Under the pieces are notes generated by a model. The model was given only the letters and a program-made list of their open reading frames with translations. It had not been told where the DNA came from and made no database searches. DNA of 64,000 nucleotides, from positions 14,929,385 to 14,993,384 of the forward strand of contig NC_088295.1 of assembly GCF_032854445.1 (NCBI RefSeq), read 5' to 3'. A program made the position numbers and the translations under genes. This stretch comes from Liolophura sinensis (lineage: Eukaryota > Mollusca > Polyplacophora > Chitonida > Chitonidae). Numbering within the stretch: position 1 is the stretch's first letter; the number at the start of each line of letters is the position of its first letter. Shown here in pieces: positions 26,101 to 38,934 of this stretch.

Positions 26101-29100
26101 TTCAGTGAATATTACTTAATTTATTTTTTGAACAATAAAACAGGCAGAGTAGCTTGAAAGTCACAACTAGATTGGAGGGGGAAAAATATGTAAAGAATAA
26201 ATGGCATAAACTACAATGTGATAAATGAAGAGAATTTTGTTATTATTAGTGCCATGTCCATCTTGTTTGTAGATATGTACAGAGCTGGATCGACACCCGT
26301 GAGGTACAGTCAGAGAGGGCTAACCTGACGATCCTGTTTGATAAGTACTGCCCGGTGTGTCTGGAGACCATGAGGACTCGCTTCAAGAAGATTACACCTG
26401 TGGCCGAGATCAGCCAGATCCAGATGTTGTGTTACCTTTTGGAATGCCTCCTCACCCCCGAGAACACTCCACCTGACTGCCCCAAGGAGCTGTATGAGCT
26501 CTACTTTGTCTTTGCCTGTGTCTGGGCCTTTGGTGGCGTTACCTTTCAAGACCAGGTATGTTCACACCAATATCAGCCTATTTTTTATGTGATGTGCATA
26601 ATATTGCCTTTTGTGGAAGTAACCCAAAGGTAACCACTTTTGAATACTCAAAATAAAGTTTTCCCTGTGTGTTTTTTTTCTTGTGTTTTTAACATCTGGC
26701 AATTTTTAATATTTTCCAGCTTGTGGACTATCGTGTTGAATTCACCAAGTGGTGGGTGACAGAATTTAAGACTGTCAAGTTCCCAGGCCAAGGCACAGTA
26801 TTTGACTACTTCATTGATGCAGAAACACACAAATTTGAGCCTTGGTCAAGAAAGGTTCCCAAGTATGAGCTGGACCCTGATCTGCCTCTTCAGGTAAGAC
26901 TATAGGGTCACTCCATCAAAGTTCTAGTTTTGTAATTTAACAATCATTCCACATACAAGAGTTCTTGTAAGTTTAATGTGTCTCTCTCTCATTTACATTT
27001 GTCTTATTCATACCAGTTCTGTGAACAGTCATGACAATTTGTGTCAATTTCTGCTGTGTACTTCAGTTAGGTAATGATGTTTTTTTTCCGCATTAACAGG
27101 CTGCACTGGTGCCAACCTCAGAGACAATTCGTGTGAAGTATTTCCTGGACATGTTAGTGGAGAAGAAGCGCCCTGTGATGTTGGTGGGTAATGCTGGTAC
27201 AGGTAAAACTGTACTGCTCCAGGACAAACTGAACAGTCTGCCTGACAGTTACATGGTGGCTAATGTGCCCTTCAACTTCTACACCACCTCAGAGATGTTA
27301 CAGCGTGTGCTGGAGAAGCCATTAGAGAAGAAAGCCGGGCGAAACTTTGGACCACCCGGCACCAAGAGACTCATCTACTTCATTGATGACATGAACATGC
27401 CAGAGGTAGACAGCCAATAATTTAATGAAATATACATTTCACACATAAATAGGCAATTTAACAAAAAATTTTTCACAATAATTAAGTTTGCATGGATCTT
27501 AGAATAAATGGACATTTTGACCAGCACTCTACGAACATATATATGTTTGTTTAGACAAAAGTTCCAAAATTTCCCAGAGCATGTCGAAATGCACAGTGTG
27601 ACAATGCTTAGTAAGGACAGGATATACTGAAAAGTCATCTGTGAAGCTCAATTTATACTTTCGATTTTGAATGGTGTCTTCAGAATAATTCCTATAACTT
27701 TTACACATATTCCATTTTGTTTCTAGTGTTTCACCATATCATATTGCCTCTACAGGTTGACCAGTACTTCACTGTGCAGCCCCACACTCTCATCCGTCAA
27801 CACATTGATCATAGCCATTGGTATGACCGAGCAAAGCTGACCCAGAAGGACATCCACAACACACAGTATGTGGCCTGCATGAACCCCACTGCTGGAAGCT
27901 TTACCATCGATTCTAGGCTACAGGTGTGAATAGCTTTATTTTAAAATAGACCAAATATTCAAGGTAAACATACAGGTACAATATGAATTTTGTTTACATG
28001 ATTGTTGTTTCACACTATCTTGCATATCATATATTTCATATTAGATGAAGACTTAAACATAAACTTAAATATTTTCTAAATGCATCAATCACGGTTCCCC
28101 TTTTTTTTTTTTTTTGACATGTTAATATTCTGTGAGTAACCCAATACTCTTTTTGCCCACAGCGTCACTTCTGTGTGTTCGCCATGAATTTCCCAGGACA
28201 AGATGCTCTGATTACAATCTACTCCAGCATTCTCTCCCAGCATCTCGCCATGAATGGATTTGCCTCCCCAGTTCAGAAATTTGCCCACAATCTTGTGAAT
28301 GGTGCTTTAGCCCTACATGCCAAGATGTCAACAACCTTCCTACCTACAGCCATCAAATTCCACTACATTTTCAATTTGAGAGACTTGTCCAACATTTTCC
28401 AGGTATATTTTCGTGTGACAAATAATTATTCAATCTTATAGAAAAGAGAAACGAGGTGAAAATGTTAAATGATGTGAAGGAAATCCTATGGAGCAGAGCT
28501 AACACAAAAGGATTTAATAATACACTGACTGAATAACTGGAGAGTCCTAAAAAGCATAATCTTTGTCATTTATGGTAAAATTTGCCAGGTGTGAAGTGAA
28601 AATATTCCCTATGTGACCTTGAATCAGACATGCTTGACGTTAAGTAAGACAGCTATACTGGAAAGACATCAGAAACTTTTGAAAGTAGTGTCATTTGTGA
28701 CTGTGTCAGCAATGGCTGACAAAATGTGTTAACCTTACACCAGGCAAAATTGGAAACATCGGAAAAGTTTTGTTTCCGCATAATACCTTTCAAAAATTAT
28801 AATAGCGGTTTTATTCCACTACAGAGAACTTTAGACAATCTCAATCCTTAACTTTTGACCTTGTTTTCAAGATGTTATGATACGCAATTAGCTCTTTAAG
28901 CTTAAGCTGCACTCCAGTGTCCTTTTAGACATTGTTGTCACTTGTTGTAACAAAAAGTAAAATACCACAAATTAGTAAAAATATTCCACAGTGCATTGTT
29001 TACCATTCCCCATATTGTTTAATCCAGATCATGTAAAACAAACTACATGTAATTTGTATGTTTTATGATGCAGGGTATGCTGTTTTCAAATGCCGAATGT

Positions 29101-32100
29101 GCGAAGACCGTCCCAGAGTTGGTCAGGTTGTGGAAACATGAGGCGCAGAGAGTCTACAGTGACAAGCTGGTGGATATGTCGGATTTAGAGACCTATGACA
29201 AACTGCAGAAAGAAATCATCAAGAAGAACTTTGAGGTATGCTTTGTCTCTTGTTATTATGTAATAGACTCAATAGAAAAGAGATGCTGGTACCTGGCAAT
29301 TTACTATTATGAGTAAGAAACTATGCATATAAATTTGTCAAACTGAAACCACTATCTCAAGACCTGTGAAAATGCAGTCTCTAGTGAAACACGACTTTTG
29401 GGTGTATTCTCACTGGGCCCAAGATGCATGTAGTTATTTCAGTGTCTAAATATCTATATTGATGTATTCCCTGATGATTGCAGTTGTGAGTGAGCTGTTT
29501 GTTATATGCGACACATGTATTACAAAACATTACCCACAAACCCTTTGTCATTTACAGGACATGGATGAAGAAGTGGTCTTCAAGACACCCTGCATCTACT
29601 GCCACTTTTCTCAAGGCATTGGTGATCCTAAATACTTGTTTGCTGAGGGCTGGGCAGAGCTGAACAAGATCCTGGTAGAGGCCTTGGATGGGTACAATGA
29701 GCTGAATGCTGTGATGAACCTGGTGTTGTTTGAAGATGCCATGATGCACATATGCAGGATCAACCGAATCCTGGAGTCCCCCAGAGGTAACGCTCTACTG
29801 ATTGGTGTTGGCGGAAGTGGAAAGCAGAGCTTGTCCCGTCTAGCTGCCTTTATCAGCAGTTTGGAGGTGTTCCAGATAACTCTGCGTAAAGGTTACAGCA
29901 TCCCTGATCTGAAGTTGGACCTGGCTGCTCTGTACATGAAGGCTGGAGTTAAAAACGTGGGCACAGTGTTCCTGATGACAGATGGACAAGTGGCTGACGA
30001 GAAATTCCTCGTGTTGATAAACGACCTACTGGCATCTGGTGAGATTCCAGATCTTTTCCCTGATGATGAAGTGGAGAACATTATCGGTGCTGTCAGGAAT
30101 GAAGTCAAAGGACTTGGGTTGGAGGATAGCAGAGAGAACTGCTGGAGGTTCTTCATCGACAGGGTTCGCAGACAGCTCAAGGTAGGAAAACTGCAAGGTG
30201 TTAATGCATTGTTTGTAACAGAAGATATTTGTGGCTGCATAATTTATAATAGATGTCAGGCACTTGGCTACAAATCTCCAAGTTTGGCTACACTTTTTGC
30301 CAGATTTAGCAATGGCAGATGGATTACATCAGTTTTTAAGAACAAATGTAATATGTTCTGATGATTGTCTGTTCTTACTCTTACAGGTGATAAGTGTTGA
30401 TGGCATTGTTCACTGTTACATTTCCATGTTCTGTGTCTCAACACGCATTGATGGCATTGTCACTGTTGCAGGTTGTATTGTGTTTCTCACCCGTGGGTGC
30501 TACTCTGCGTGTAAGGAGCAGGAAATTCCCGGCCATAACCAATTGTACTTCCATTGATTGGTTCCATGAGTGGCCAGAAGATGCCCTAATCTCTGTCAGC
30601 AGGAGATTTATCGAAGACGTGGATCTGTTGTCGGTGGGTCTGTTTTTATGCAAATAAATGTTTCAGATTATAATATTCAAAATTGTTTTAATGGCTGGAA
30701 AGCTATCATTTTTGGTATAAACCACTTTTGCTTAAGATGTGCAATGTTTTCGTGGTGATACTAAAAGTAAGATTTAAGAAAAAAAATAATGAAATTAACT
30801 TTTTTTTTAATTTCTTTTTTTTTTTTTCTTTTTAAGCCTGAACTAAGGGACTCCATTTCTCAATTCATGGCATTCACGCACAAATCTGTCAATGAAATGA
30901 GTGCCTCATATCTGCTGAATGAAAGACGGTACAACTACACCACACCCAAGAGTTTCTTGGAGATGATTGTATTGTATCAGAACTTACTGAAGAAGAAAAA
31001 CCAGGAATTACAGGCCAAGATTGTGCGTTTGGAGAATGGTTTGGAGAAACTTCGAAGCACTGCATCTCAGGTTGGTACACATATATTGTACCTTACTCTC
31101 AGTTCCAAATGCTGATAAGTTTCAAGGCAAATAAAACAGTTTTACACGTAAAGTATAGGACACATGATATACTAACTGAAAATTCTTCGGCACAGCCATT
31201 ACCAGGAATCAAATATATAATATTTCTATCCTCAACAGGTGAAGTATGACTCTGTTGTGTGTTACAGGTGGATGACCTCAAGTCCAAACTCGCCTCCCAG
31301 GAGGTGGAGCTGGCTGTGAAGAATGAGGCAGCCAACAAACTGATCGCTGTTGTTGGTGCAGAGACTGAGAAAGTGTCCAAGGAGAAAGCGGTGGCTGATG
31401 AAGAGGAGAAGAAAGTGGCTGTCATCAATGAGGAGGTCTCCAAGAAGCAGAGGGACTGCGAGCAAGATTTAGCCAAGGCCGAACCCGCCCTTATTGCTGC
31501 ACAAGAGGCTCTGAATACCCTGAATAAGGTGGGTGGTAATACCATACTATATTTCCTGTGATGGGTAAAGATTCAAGTCATGCATATATTAATCTTAAGA
31601 TGAGAGTCGTCTGATGTTTGTGGGTTTGATGCATGTTTAATTCTTGATAGTTTGTCTCAGTGTCTATGCCTCTTTTTGCAGGGCAACCTGACAGAGTTGA
31701 AGTCATTTGGCTCACCACCACCAGCAGTTATTAACGTCATTTCTGCAGTCATGGTGCTGATGGCCCCTGGTGGGAAGGTGCCCAAGGACAGGAGTTGGAA
31801 GGCAGCTAAAAGTGGTATCATGGCCAAGGTGGACCAGTTTCTGGTGAACCTCGTTGAGTATGACAAGGAGAACATCCATGAGAGCTGTCTGAAGGCTGTA
31901 CAGCCTTACCTATCAGATCCAGATTTCAACCCAGATTTCATTCGCAGCAAGTCCCTTGCTGCTGCTGGTCTCTGTGCTTGGGTCATTAACATCGTCAAGT
32001 TCTATGAGATCTTTTGCGATGTAGAACCCAAACGTAACGCCTTAGCTCAAGCTAATGCTGAACTCAGTGCAGCCCAGGAGAAGTTGAAGCAGATCAAAAA

Positions 32101-35100
32101 CAAGATCCAGTCTCTGGAAGATGAGCTAGGCAAACTTACAGCTGAGTTTGAGAAGGCTACCTCTGAGAAATTGCGGTGCCAACAGGAAGCAGAAACAACA
32201 GGCAAGACCATTGAACTTGCCAACAGGCTAGTGGGTGGACTGGCATCAGAAAATGTGCGTTGGGCAGACTCTATCAGTTCATTTAGGGAACAGGAGAAGA
32301 CTTTGCCAGGAGATGTACTGCTGGTGACTGCCTTTATCTCCTACAGTGGTTGCTTTACCAAACAGTACAGGCTGGACCTAATGGAGAACAACTGGCTGTC
32401 CTTCCTGAAAGAGCTGAAGACTCCAATCAATGTTTCAGAAGGTTTAGATCCACTGACCATGTTAATTGATGATGCTGACATTGCCACCTGGAATAATGAA
32501 GGGCTGCCCAGCGACAGAATGTCCACTGAAAATGCCACCATCCTGACCAGCTGTGAGCGTTGGCCGCTGATGATTGACCCCCAGCTTCAGGGTGTTAAGT
32601 GGATCAAAATGAGGTATGCAGAGAACCTGAAGGTTGTCAGGCTGGGACAGAAGGGATACTTGGATGCCATTGAAAGAGCTGTTTCTTCAGGAGATGTTGT
32701 CCTCATTGAAAACATTGGAGAATCCATTGATCCTGTACTTGACCCTCTGCTTGGGAGAAACACCATCAAGAAAGGACGTGCCATCAAGATGGGTGACAAA
32801 GAAGTGGAGTATAACCCATCTTTCCGTCTGATCTTGCAAACCAAGCTGGCCAACCCTCACTACAAACCTGAAATGCAGGCTCAGACAACTCTGATCAACT
32901 TCACTGTGACCCGTGACGGCCTGGAAGATCAGCTACTGGCTGCTGTGGTCAGCAAGGAGAGGCCAGATCTTGAGAAACTCAAGTCAGACCTCACTCGTCA
33001 ACAGAATGAATTCAAGATCAAACTGAAGGAGCTGGAAGATTCCCTGTTAGCGCGTCTCTCTGCTGCAGAAGGTAACTTCCTGGGTGATTATGCCCTGGTG
33101 GAGAACCTGGAGACAACGAAGAGAACAGCTGCTGAGATTGAGGTCAAGGTGACAGAGGCCAAGAAAACTGAGCAGGAAATCAACACTGCTAGGGAGATCT
33201 ATAGACCAGCTGCTGGCCGAGCTTCTCTGCTCTACTTCATCTTGAATGACCTTAACAAAATCAACCCTATGTACCAATTCTCACTCAAGGTAATCATCAT
33301 TGGCGTGAGATCATACAATTGATTTATAATGTAAACCAAATTATTATTTATATTCGTCATAGAATCAATGATATCTAAATCTGAGTTATCAGAAGACTAA
33401 TTTTCATTGAAAGTTACCACAGCAGAATGCCATTGTGATAAGCACAACTCTTTAAACATGCCTTCCATGCATTTTTCCAGGCTTTCAGCATTGTGTTTGA
33501 GAAGGCTATTGAACGTGCAGAGCCAGCTGAGGAAGTGAAGCAGCGTGTGACCAACCTGATCGACTGTATCACTTACTCCGTCTTTGTTTACACAACTAGA
33601 GGTCTCTTTGAGAAGGACAAACTTATCTTCACCACTCAGATGGCACTCCAGGTAAAGGCTCATTCCAGTAGGCTATTTATTATGCTTCATAAATATTTAG
33701 CCTTAGCACGCAATGTGGCATTACATTCTTAAATGAATTTTACATTACCACTTTTAGCATTTACTTATTTTCAAAATGTTTTTTTGTTTTCCAGATCCTA
33801 CTGGTCAACAAGGAAGTGAATCCCATTGAATTAGACTTCCTACTGCGTTTCCCTACAACTCCCAATGTGACTAGCCCAGTGGATTTCCTCAGTAACAACA
33901 GCTGGGGTGGAATCAAGGTGTGTTGAGAAATATTTCTGCCAAAAATGCATTTTTCTTCACTGTAAATCTTAATTCTGTTGAATTGATCAAGTCTGTGAGC
34001 CTTGATGGAAAAGTACTGTTGTATAACTCTCAGGCCACTTTCACAAAACTTTATAACTCAGTTTTGTGTAACTTTTCTGGTAAATGACGTTGCCTTATGG
34101 CAGTATAATCCAGAGAATGTTACGAGTAAAATGTGTTACAAAGTTTGTGAAAGTGGCCCCAGTCACTGAAAACTTCTCAAAATATTTCCCAAAAAAGAGG
34201 CATTTTTATATAAGTTGGACAATAAGAGCAATAATCCGTAGATCCTGATCTGCTCTCTATGTTCAACTTCGCCAATGTTGTGATTTTCCAGACCATGTCT
34301 AACATGGAAGAGTTCCGTAACTTGGACCGTGACATTGAAGGCTCAGCCAAACGCTGGAAGAAATTTGTGGAGAGTGAGTGCCCTGAGAAAGAGAAGTTCC
34401 CTCAAGAATGGAAAAACAAGAGTTCACTGCAAAAACTGTGCATGATGAGAGCTCTGAGACCAGATCGTATGACCTATGCCATGGCGTAAGTAATTCTTTT
34501 CAAGTAGATGGGAAGGAAATTGTCCCATTGAACTTGATCATTTTTATTCTGTAGCAATTCAGAGGATGATTTAATCAAATAGTTTGGGTACCCTATTGAT
34601 TCATTAGGCAATTCTGCAGCAATTCAGAGGATGATTTAATCAAATAGTTTGGGTACCCTTTTGATTCATTAGGCAATTCTGCAGCAATTCAGAGGATGAT
34701 TTAATCAAATAGTTTGGGTACCCTATTGATTCATTAGGCTGTCTCCATTGTCTCACCAATTCTTTAGATATGCAAAAAACACAAAAGTTTGAAAATTTTT
34801 CATTTGGGATCCCCAAACCCTTTTGACCACTTCAAAAATGACCTTGATTAGGCCCTGCCATTGTCAAACAGAAGCACAGACAGCTAAAAGGCTCTATAAC
34901 AGCAAGGTATATGCGAAGAAGCAAAGTGCCTCTTTCACAAACATTTTACACTGAGGTTCTGATTTTACAGAAACTTTATTGATGAGAAGATGGGAACAAA
35001 GTATGTGGAAGGTCGTAGCGTGGAATTTGCCAAGTCTTATGAAGAGTCTGACCAAGCCACCCCTGTCTTCTTCATCCTCTCCCCTGGTGTCGACCCCCTT

Positions 35101-38017
35101 AAGGATGTGGAGGCACTGGGCAAGAAACTGGGCTTCAAGGAAGACAACAACAACTTCCACAACATCTCGCTGGGTCAGGGTCAGGAGATCGTGGCAGAAC
35201 AAGCGATGGAATTGGCTGCTAGGGAGGGACATTGGGTTACATTACAGGTATGTAAGCATTACCTGGGAATTCTTCCCTAACACACAACTGGTGATTTTTT
35301 TTTACAAAAGTTCTTCACATTGCTTACACTTCAGGTGTTGTTAATTATAGTGAGTGCCCTGTTTTTTGTTGTTTTTTTTTAAACATCAGTTGAACCCTAA
35401 TGATACCATTGGTTTTCTTTCTGCAGAATATTCATCTTGTTGCTAAGTGGTTGCCTACACTGGAGAAGAAAATGAGCAGTATAGCTTAGACAGTCATGAA
35501 GCCTATCGCTTGTTTGTCAGTGCTGAGCCGAGTGGAACACCGGAGTCCCACATTATCCCACAGGGTATCCTAGAGTCTGATATCAAAATCACCATGAGCC
35601 TCCAACAGGAATGCAAGCCAATCTGCACAAGGCTCTGGACAACTTCAACCAGGTACGAAAAAAACATTCTCAGCCATTGCAAATAGATATATAATTTACC
35701 TTACATGTTTAGATCAGGAAATGCATATATTGCTGCAAAGTACAAGAGACAATAGTAAATACTGTATTAAAACCTGCTGGGTTGTATTGAGTTTACCAAG
35801 TAATGCCACATAGAATTTATTAGTGTTTATTTCATTAATAATTTCATTTTATTTCAATTCCCAGGACACAATGGAAATGTGTGCTCGTGAGGTGGAGTTC
35901 AAGAGCATCCTGTTTGCCCTATGTTACTTCCACGCTGTTGTTTGTGAGAGGCGTAAGTTTGGACCCCAAGGTTGGAACAGGTCCTACCCCTTTAACACAG
36001 GTGATTTGACCATCAGCTGTAACGTCTTGTACAATTACCTGGAAGCCAACGCTAAGGTACCCTGGGAAGATCTGAGGTATCTGTTCGGAGAGATTATGTA
36101 CGGTGGTCATATTACAGACGACTGGGACAGGAGGCTGTGCAGGACCTACCTGGAGGTGTATATGCACCCTGAGATGGTGAGTACAATGTCTCACTGATGT
36201 CAGTTTTCAGGTTTTTGTTCATACTGGTCATATGAATGAAATAATACAAAAATAAGACTGCTGTAGGGAGATAATTATTATTTGAGGTTTTTGTGCAATC
36301 ACAAGGTACATAACTGCTGTTACCCTGTACATGTGTGTAAAAAGTGCTGATTCCCTGACGTTTTATACATCTGTATAACAACTGTAAACTATAGATAATG
36401 TTATATACCACATTGTCACCATCAGCTGCTAGTAAGAAGATCTCATCTTTGTGACTGGAACTTACCATTTTTTTGCCTGTGATATCCAGCTTGACGGAGA
36501 GCTCTACCTGGCCCCTGGTTTCCCTATCCCACCCAACTCTGACTACAAGGGTTACCACGCTTACATTGATGAGGCGCTGCCCCCAGAAACACCTTACCTG
36601 TATGGTCTACATCCTAATGCTGAGATTGAGTTCTTAACTTCCACATCGGAGAATCTGTTCAAAACTGTGTTTGAGATGCAGCCTCGAGACTCTGGTGCTG
36701 GAGCAGGTGGAGGTGTGTCCAAGGAAGAGAGAGTAAGTTTCTGAATACTGATTGCCTGATGAGGTGCAGATCCTCAGTTTGCACGTCATACAGTATGGGT
36801 GTGACTTGACAATACTGAAACCACATGTCCATATAATGCTTCTCTTTTATTTTATTTAGAAGATGCATCCTTTGCTTTGGGTCAATGGTAACCCAATAAT
36901 CTAAAATCTAGGTTACATAGTGTTCCTCTTATCTGCCTGTAATCTTTGTTCTTTGGGAGGAAAAACAACAGTCTAATGAGTTTAATTTTATAATGGAGTC
37001 AGTTGAAGTTTTTGTCATTGTGTCTTTAACCTCTTCTGTTAATAGCAAAAACAGATCCTGGATGAGATTGCTGAGAAGTTACCTGAGGAGTTCAACATGG
37101 CAGAGATCATGGCCAAGGTACCTGTGGAGGAGAGAACCCCGTACGTAGTGGTGGCCTTCCAGGAGTGTGAGAGGATGAACATGCTAACCTCAGAGATCAG
37201 GCGCTCACTCAAGGAACTTGACCTCGGCTTGAAGGTCAGTAGATTAAACCTTTCTCTTTCATGCACAGAAAAAAAGTCTATTCTTCTGCTCTGCATAATC
37301 TACAATTATTGACACATACTGTGCTTACTTTGATTAGCAGGAGTTCATATGACATCCCTCAGCCATTTTCTCACGTTTACCTACCTTGTGACATTTCAGG
37401 GTGAGCTGACAATCTCCTCCGAAATGGAAGAGCTGTCCAACGCTCTATTCCTGGACAATGTACCAGGCACATGGGCAAAGCGAGCCTACCCATCCCTGTT
37501 CAGATTGGGAGCCTGGTATGCAGACCTTCTGCAGAGAGTTAAGGAGCTAGAGACCTGGGTGTCTGACTTCCAGTTACCAGCTGCTGTCTGGCTTGGTGGA
37601 TTCTTCAACCCTCAGTCCTTCCTCACTGCCATTATGCAGCAAATGGCACGTAAGAATGAATGGCCACTGGATCGCATGACGCTCCAGTGTGACGTCACAA
37701 AGAGGACACGTGAAGACATGGCAGGTCCACCTCGTGAAGGAGCTTACATCCATGGCCTGTTTATGGAAGGTGCTCGATGGGACACCCAGACGGGTATGAT
37801 AGCCGAGGCAAGGTTGAAGGAGCTGGCACCCACCATGCCGGTCATCTTCCTCAAAGCCATACCAGTTGACAGAATGGACAGCAGAAATGTGTATGAGTGT
37901 CCAGTCTACAAAACCAAAATGCGAGGTCCGACTTTCGTCTGGACATTCAACCTGAAATCCAAGGAGAAGCCAAGTAAATGGGTACTTGGTGGAGTTGCTC
38001 TTCTTCTCCAAGTGTAG
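12739..38017 (+). CDS. DNAH17: Axonemal dynein heavy chain, outer-arm beta type (DNAH17-like)
   Basis: This is the force-generating ATPase of the ciliary or flagellar outer dynein arm. The gene is complete: 51 exons, all with GT-AG borders, sum to about 13.4 kb coding and about 4466 residues (human DNAH17 4462 from memory). The order is an N-terminal tail, four P-loops (GPAGTGKT about 1849, GNAGSGKS about 2130, GNAGTGKT about 2457, GVGGSGKQ about 2802), the stalk with microtubule-binding tip (about 3060-3500), AAA5-AAA6 and the C-terminal domain. Walker B of AAA1 reads CFDEFNR (about 1899). The whole translation resembles DNAH17 more than my memory of DNAH9 or DNAH11, already at the start (VRVEF, IKPDKW). 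The ATG at 12739 gives that start and has a purine at -3. Every exon joins in frame except exon 47, where two single bases are missing. It is divergent from PGS1. Confidence 0.96.
21485..21602 (+). mobile_element. SINE (family A) 3' fragment in a DNAH17 intron
   Basis: A 5'-truncated copy: tttcctcccatcataatgct, actattcttgagtaaagc and caccaataaaataaataca match the family-A core and tail. It lies between DNAH17 exons 20 and 21, in sense orientation. Confidence 0.75.
23383..30633 (+). CDS. DNAH17: DNAH17 exons 25-39: AAA1 to AAA4 of the motor
   Basis: Exons: 23383-23539, 23758-24020, 24293-24431, 24669-24761, 24964-25158, 25358-25568, 25793-26069, 26273-26555, 26720-26893, 27100-27405, 27756-27923, 28163-28402, 29074-29235, 29558-30181, 30472-30633. 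They encode about residues 1830-2981. The AAA1 P-loop is in exon 25 and Walker B in exon 26 (Asp and Glu near 1901-1902). The AAA2, AAA3 and AAA4 P-loops are in exons 30, 34 and 38. AAA1 is the main ATPase site in dyneins; AAA2-AAA4 bind nucleotide and regulate. All four lysines of the P-loops are present. The intron before exon 37 is about 670 bp and holds nothing I recognise. Confidence 0.94.
30837..33289 (+). CDS. DNAH17: DNAH17 exons 40-42: stalk, microtubule-binding tip and AAA5 start
   Basis: Exons: 30837-31070, 31268-31528 and 31682-33289, residues about 2982-3682. Exon 41 is rich in Lys, Glu and Ala with heptad spacing (coiled coil 1 of the stalk). The tip that touches the microtubule falls in the first part of exon 42, around [20 protein letters not shown], followed by the second coiled coil ([18 protein letters not shown]). 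The rest of the 1608-bp exon covers AAA5 ([40 protein letters not shown]). Exon 42 is several times longer than any other exon in the window. Confidence 0.94.
33481..38017 (+). CDS. DNAH17: DNAH17 exons 43-51: AAA5-AAA6 and C-terminal domain
   Basis: Exons: 33481-33651, 33795-33917, 34292-34485, 34971-35247, 35427-35652, 35865-36176, 36490-36732, 37046-37234, 37400-38017. They cover the end of AAA5, AAA6 and the C-terminal domain; the protein ends in [11 protein letters not shown]. Family blocks include [40 protein letters not shown] and [20 protein letters not shown]. Exon 47 (35427-35652) is 226 bp where the family needs 228. The frame slips once after LPTLEKKM (about 35472) and again after DIKIT (about 35593). 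Restoring one base at each place gives the conserved [14 protein letters not shown] and [14 protein letters not shown]. This looks like sequencing or assembly error rather than decay, because the rest is intact. Confidence 0.93.
34033..34160. mobile_element. MITE with ~25-bp terminal inverted repeats, in a DNAH17 intron
   Basis: The left end reads ggccactttcacaaaacttt and the right end, reverse-complemented, reads ggccactttcacaaactttg; the match runs about 25 bp. The interior has no ORF. A second copy of the family is at 6020-6153. It lies between DNAH17 exons 44 and 45. Confidence 0.8.
34551..34738. repeat. 65-bp tandem triplication in a DNAH17 intron
   Basis: A 65-bp unit (gcagcaattcagaggatgat at its start, gattcattaggcaattct at its end) is present nearly three times with almost no differences. 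It lies between exons 45 and 46, ending about 230 bp before the acceptor. The near-identity points to a recent event, or to an assembly artefact. Confidence 0.93.
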
Positions 38018-38934
38018 GCAGCCATTTGGCAATTAACTATTGAAATCAAACATGGTTGATAACATCTCACACCAAGGACATTAATTGTGATAATGATACA
38101 CCCTGCAAATTGTATATACATTAAATTTATTCCATTTATACATTTCCAACTGCTGTGATACCACTTTATTCGTTTTTCATGGTCTTCAGTATTTCATTTA
38201 CATTTTATTATCTACATGAATAGTAATGAAGTCAGTATTATCTAATGGATTGAAAGTCACTATTTATAGCATATTTTGCGTAATTTTGAAATATATAAAT
38301 CTGTTTTGCTGATTTGTGTGATTAGGTCATATGGTCACAACCTACTGTGTTTAGAAACGCAGGTCTTTCAGTTACTAGACAGACATACCTTTGCCACAGC
38401 AGAACCTGCAGGTTGTCAACATCAAGGTATTTCCACCTTAAAGGGTTCACCATGTAAGAGTACTATGTATAGAAAAGTCTGTAGGTACAAGTATTATAGC
38501 CTTCAACTAAAATTCATGACTTTAAAACTTTCATCCATCCATTGTTATAAGGTTCCGAAATATAAGACTTGAATTTGTTATTGCTTGAAGGCTTTTCCTA
38601 AATGGGTTTTTTCTAGTTAATCCATATTTACCGACGTTGACATGCACGTTAAATACTTTATATATATTACATATCAGCTGTTATTTTGATTCAGCTTTGC
38701 TGTAAGGAAATAAACTTTGATATGTGACATCGATGTGTGGCCGTTGAATTAAGATATAAGATACAAGGAAAGTTTCCTTTTGGAATAAGTAAATTTGTAT
38801 ATCACCCATCCACAGAAACATTAATATCCACAAACGTTTACTTTTCTCGCGATAAATGTGCACGGTTCAGTGCTTCCGTTCACTAATAAGGCGACATGTT
38901 GAACCCCCTGGTTCCTGTTCAGTAATCTCGGGTA

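Noticed and set aside
30387-30471. Earlier acceptor-like site (cttacag) before DNAH17 exon 39
   Set aside because: Using it would add 85 bp and break the frame. The site at 30471 joins exon 38 in frame to the conserved [14 protein letters not shown].
34015-34170. Stem-loop as a possible structured RNA or splicing element
   Set aside because: A second copy in an unrelated intron (6020-6153) shows it is a mobile element with inverted ends.
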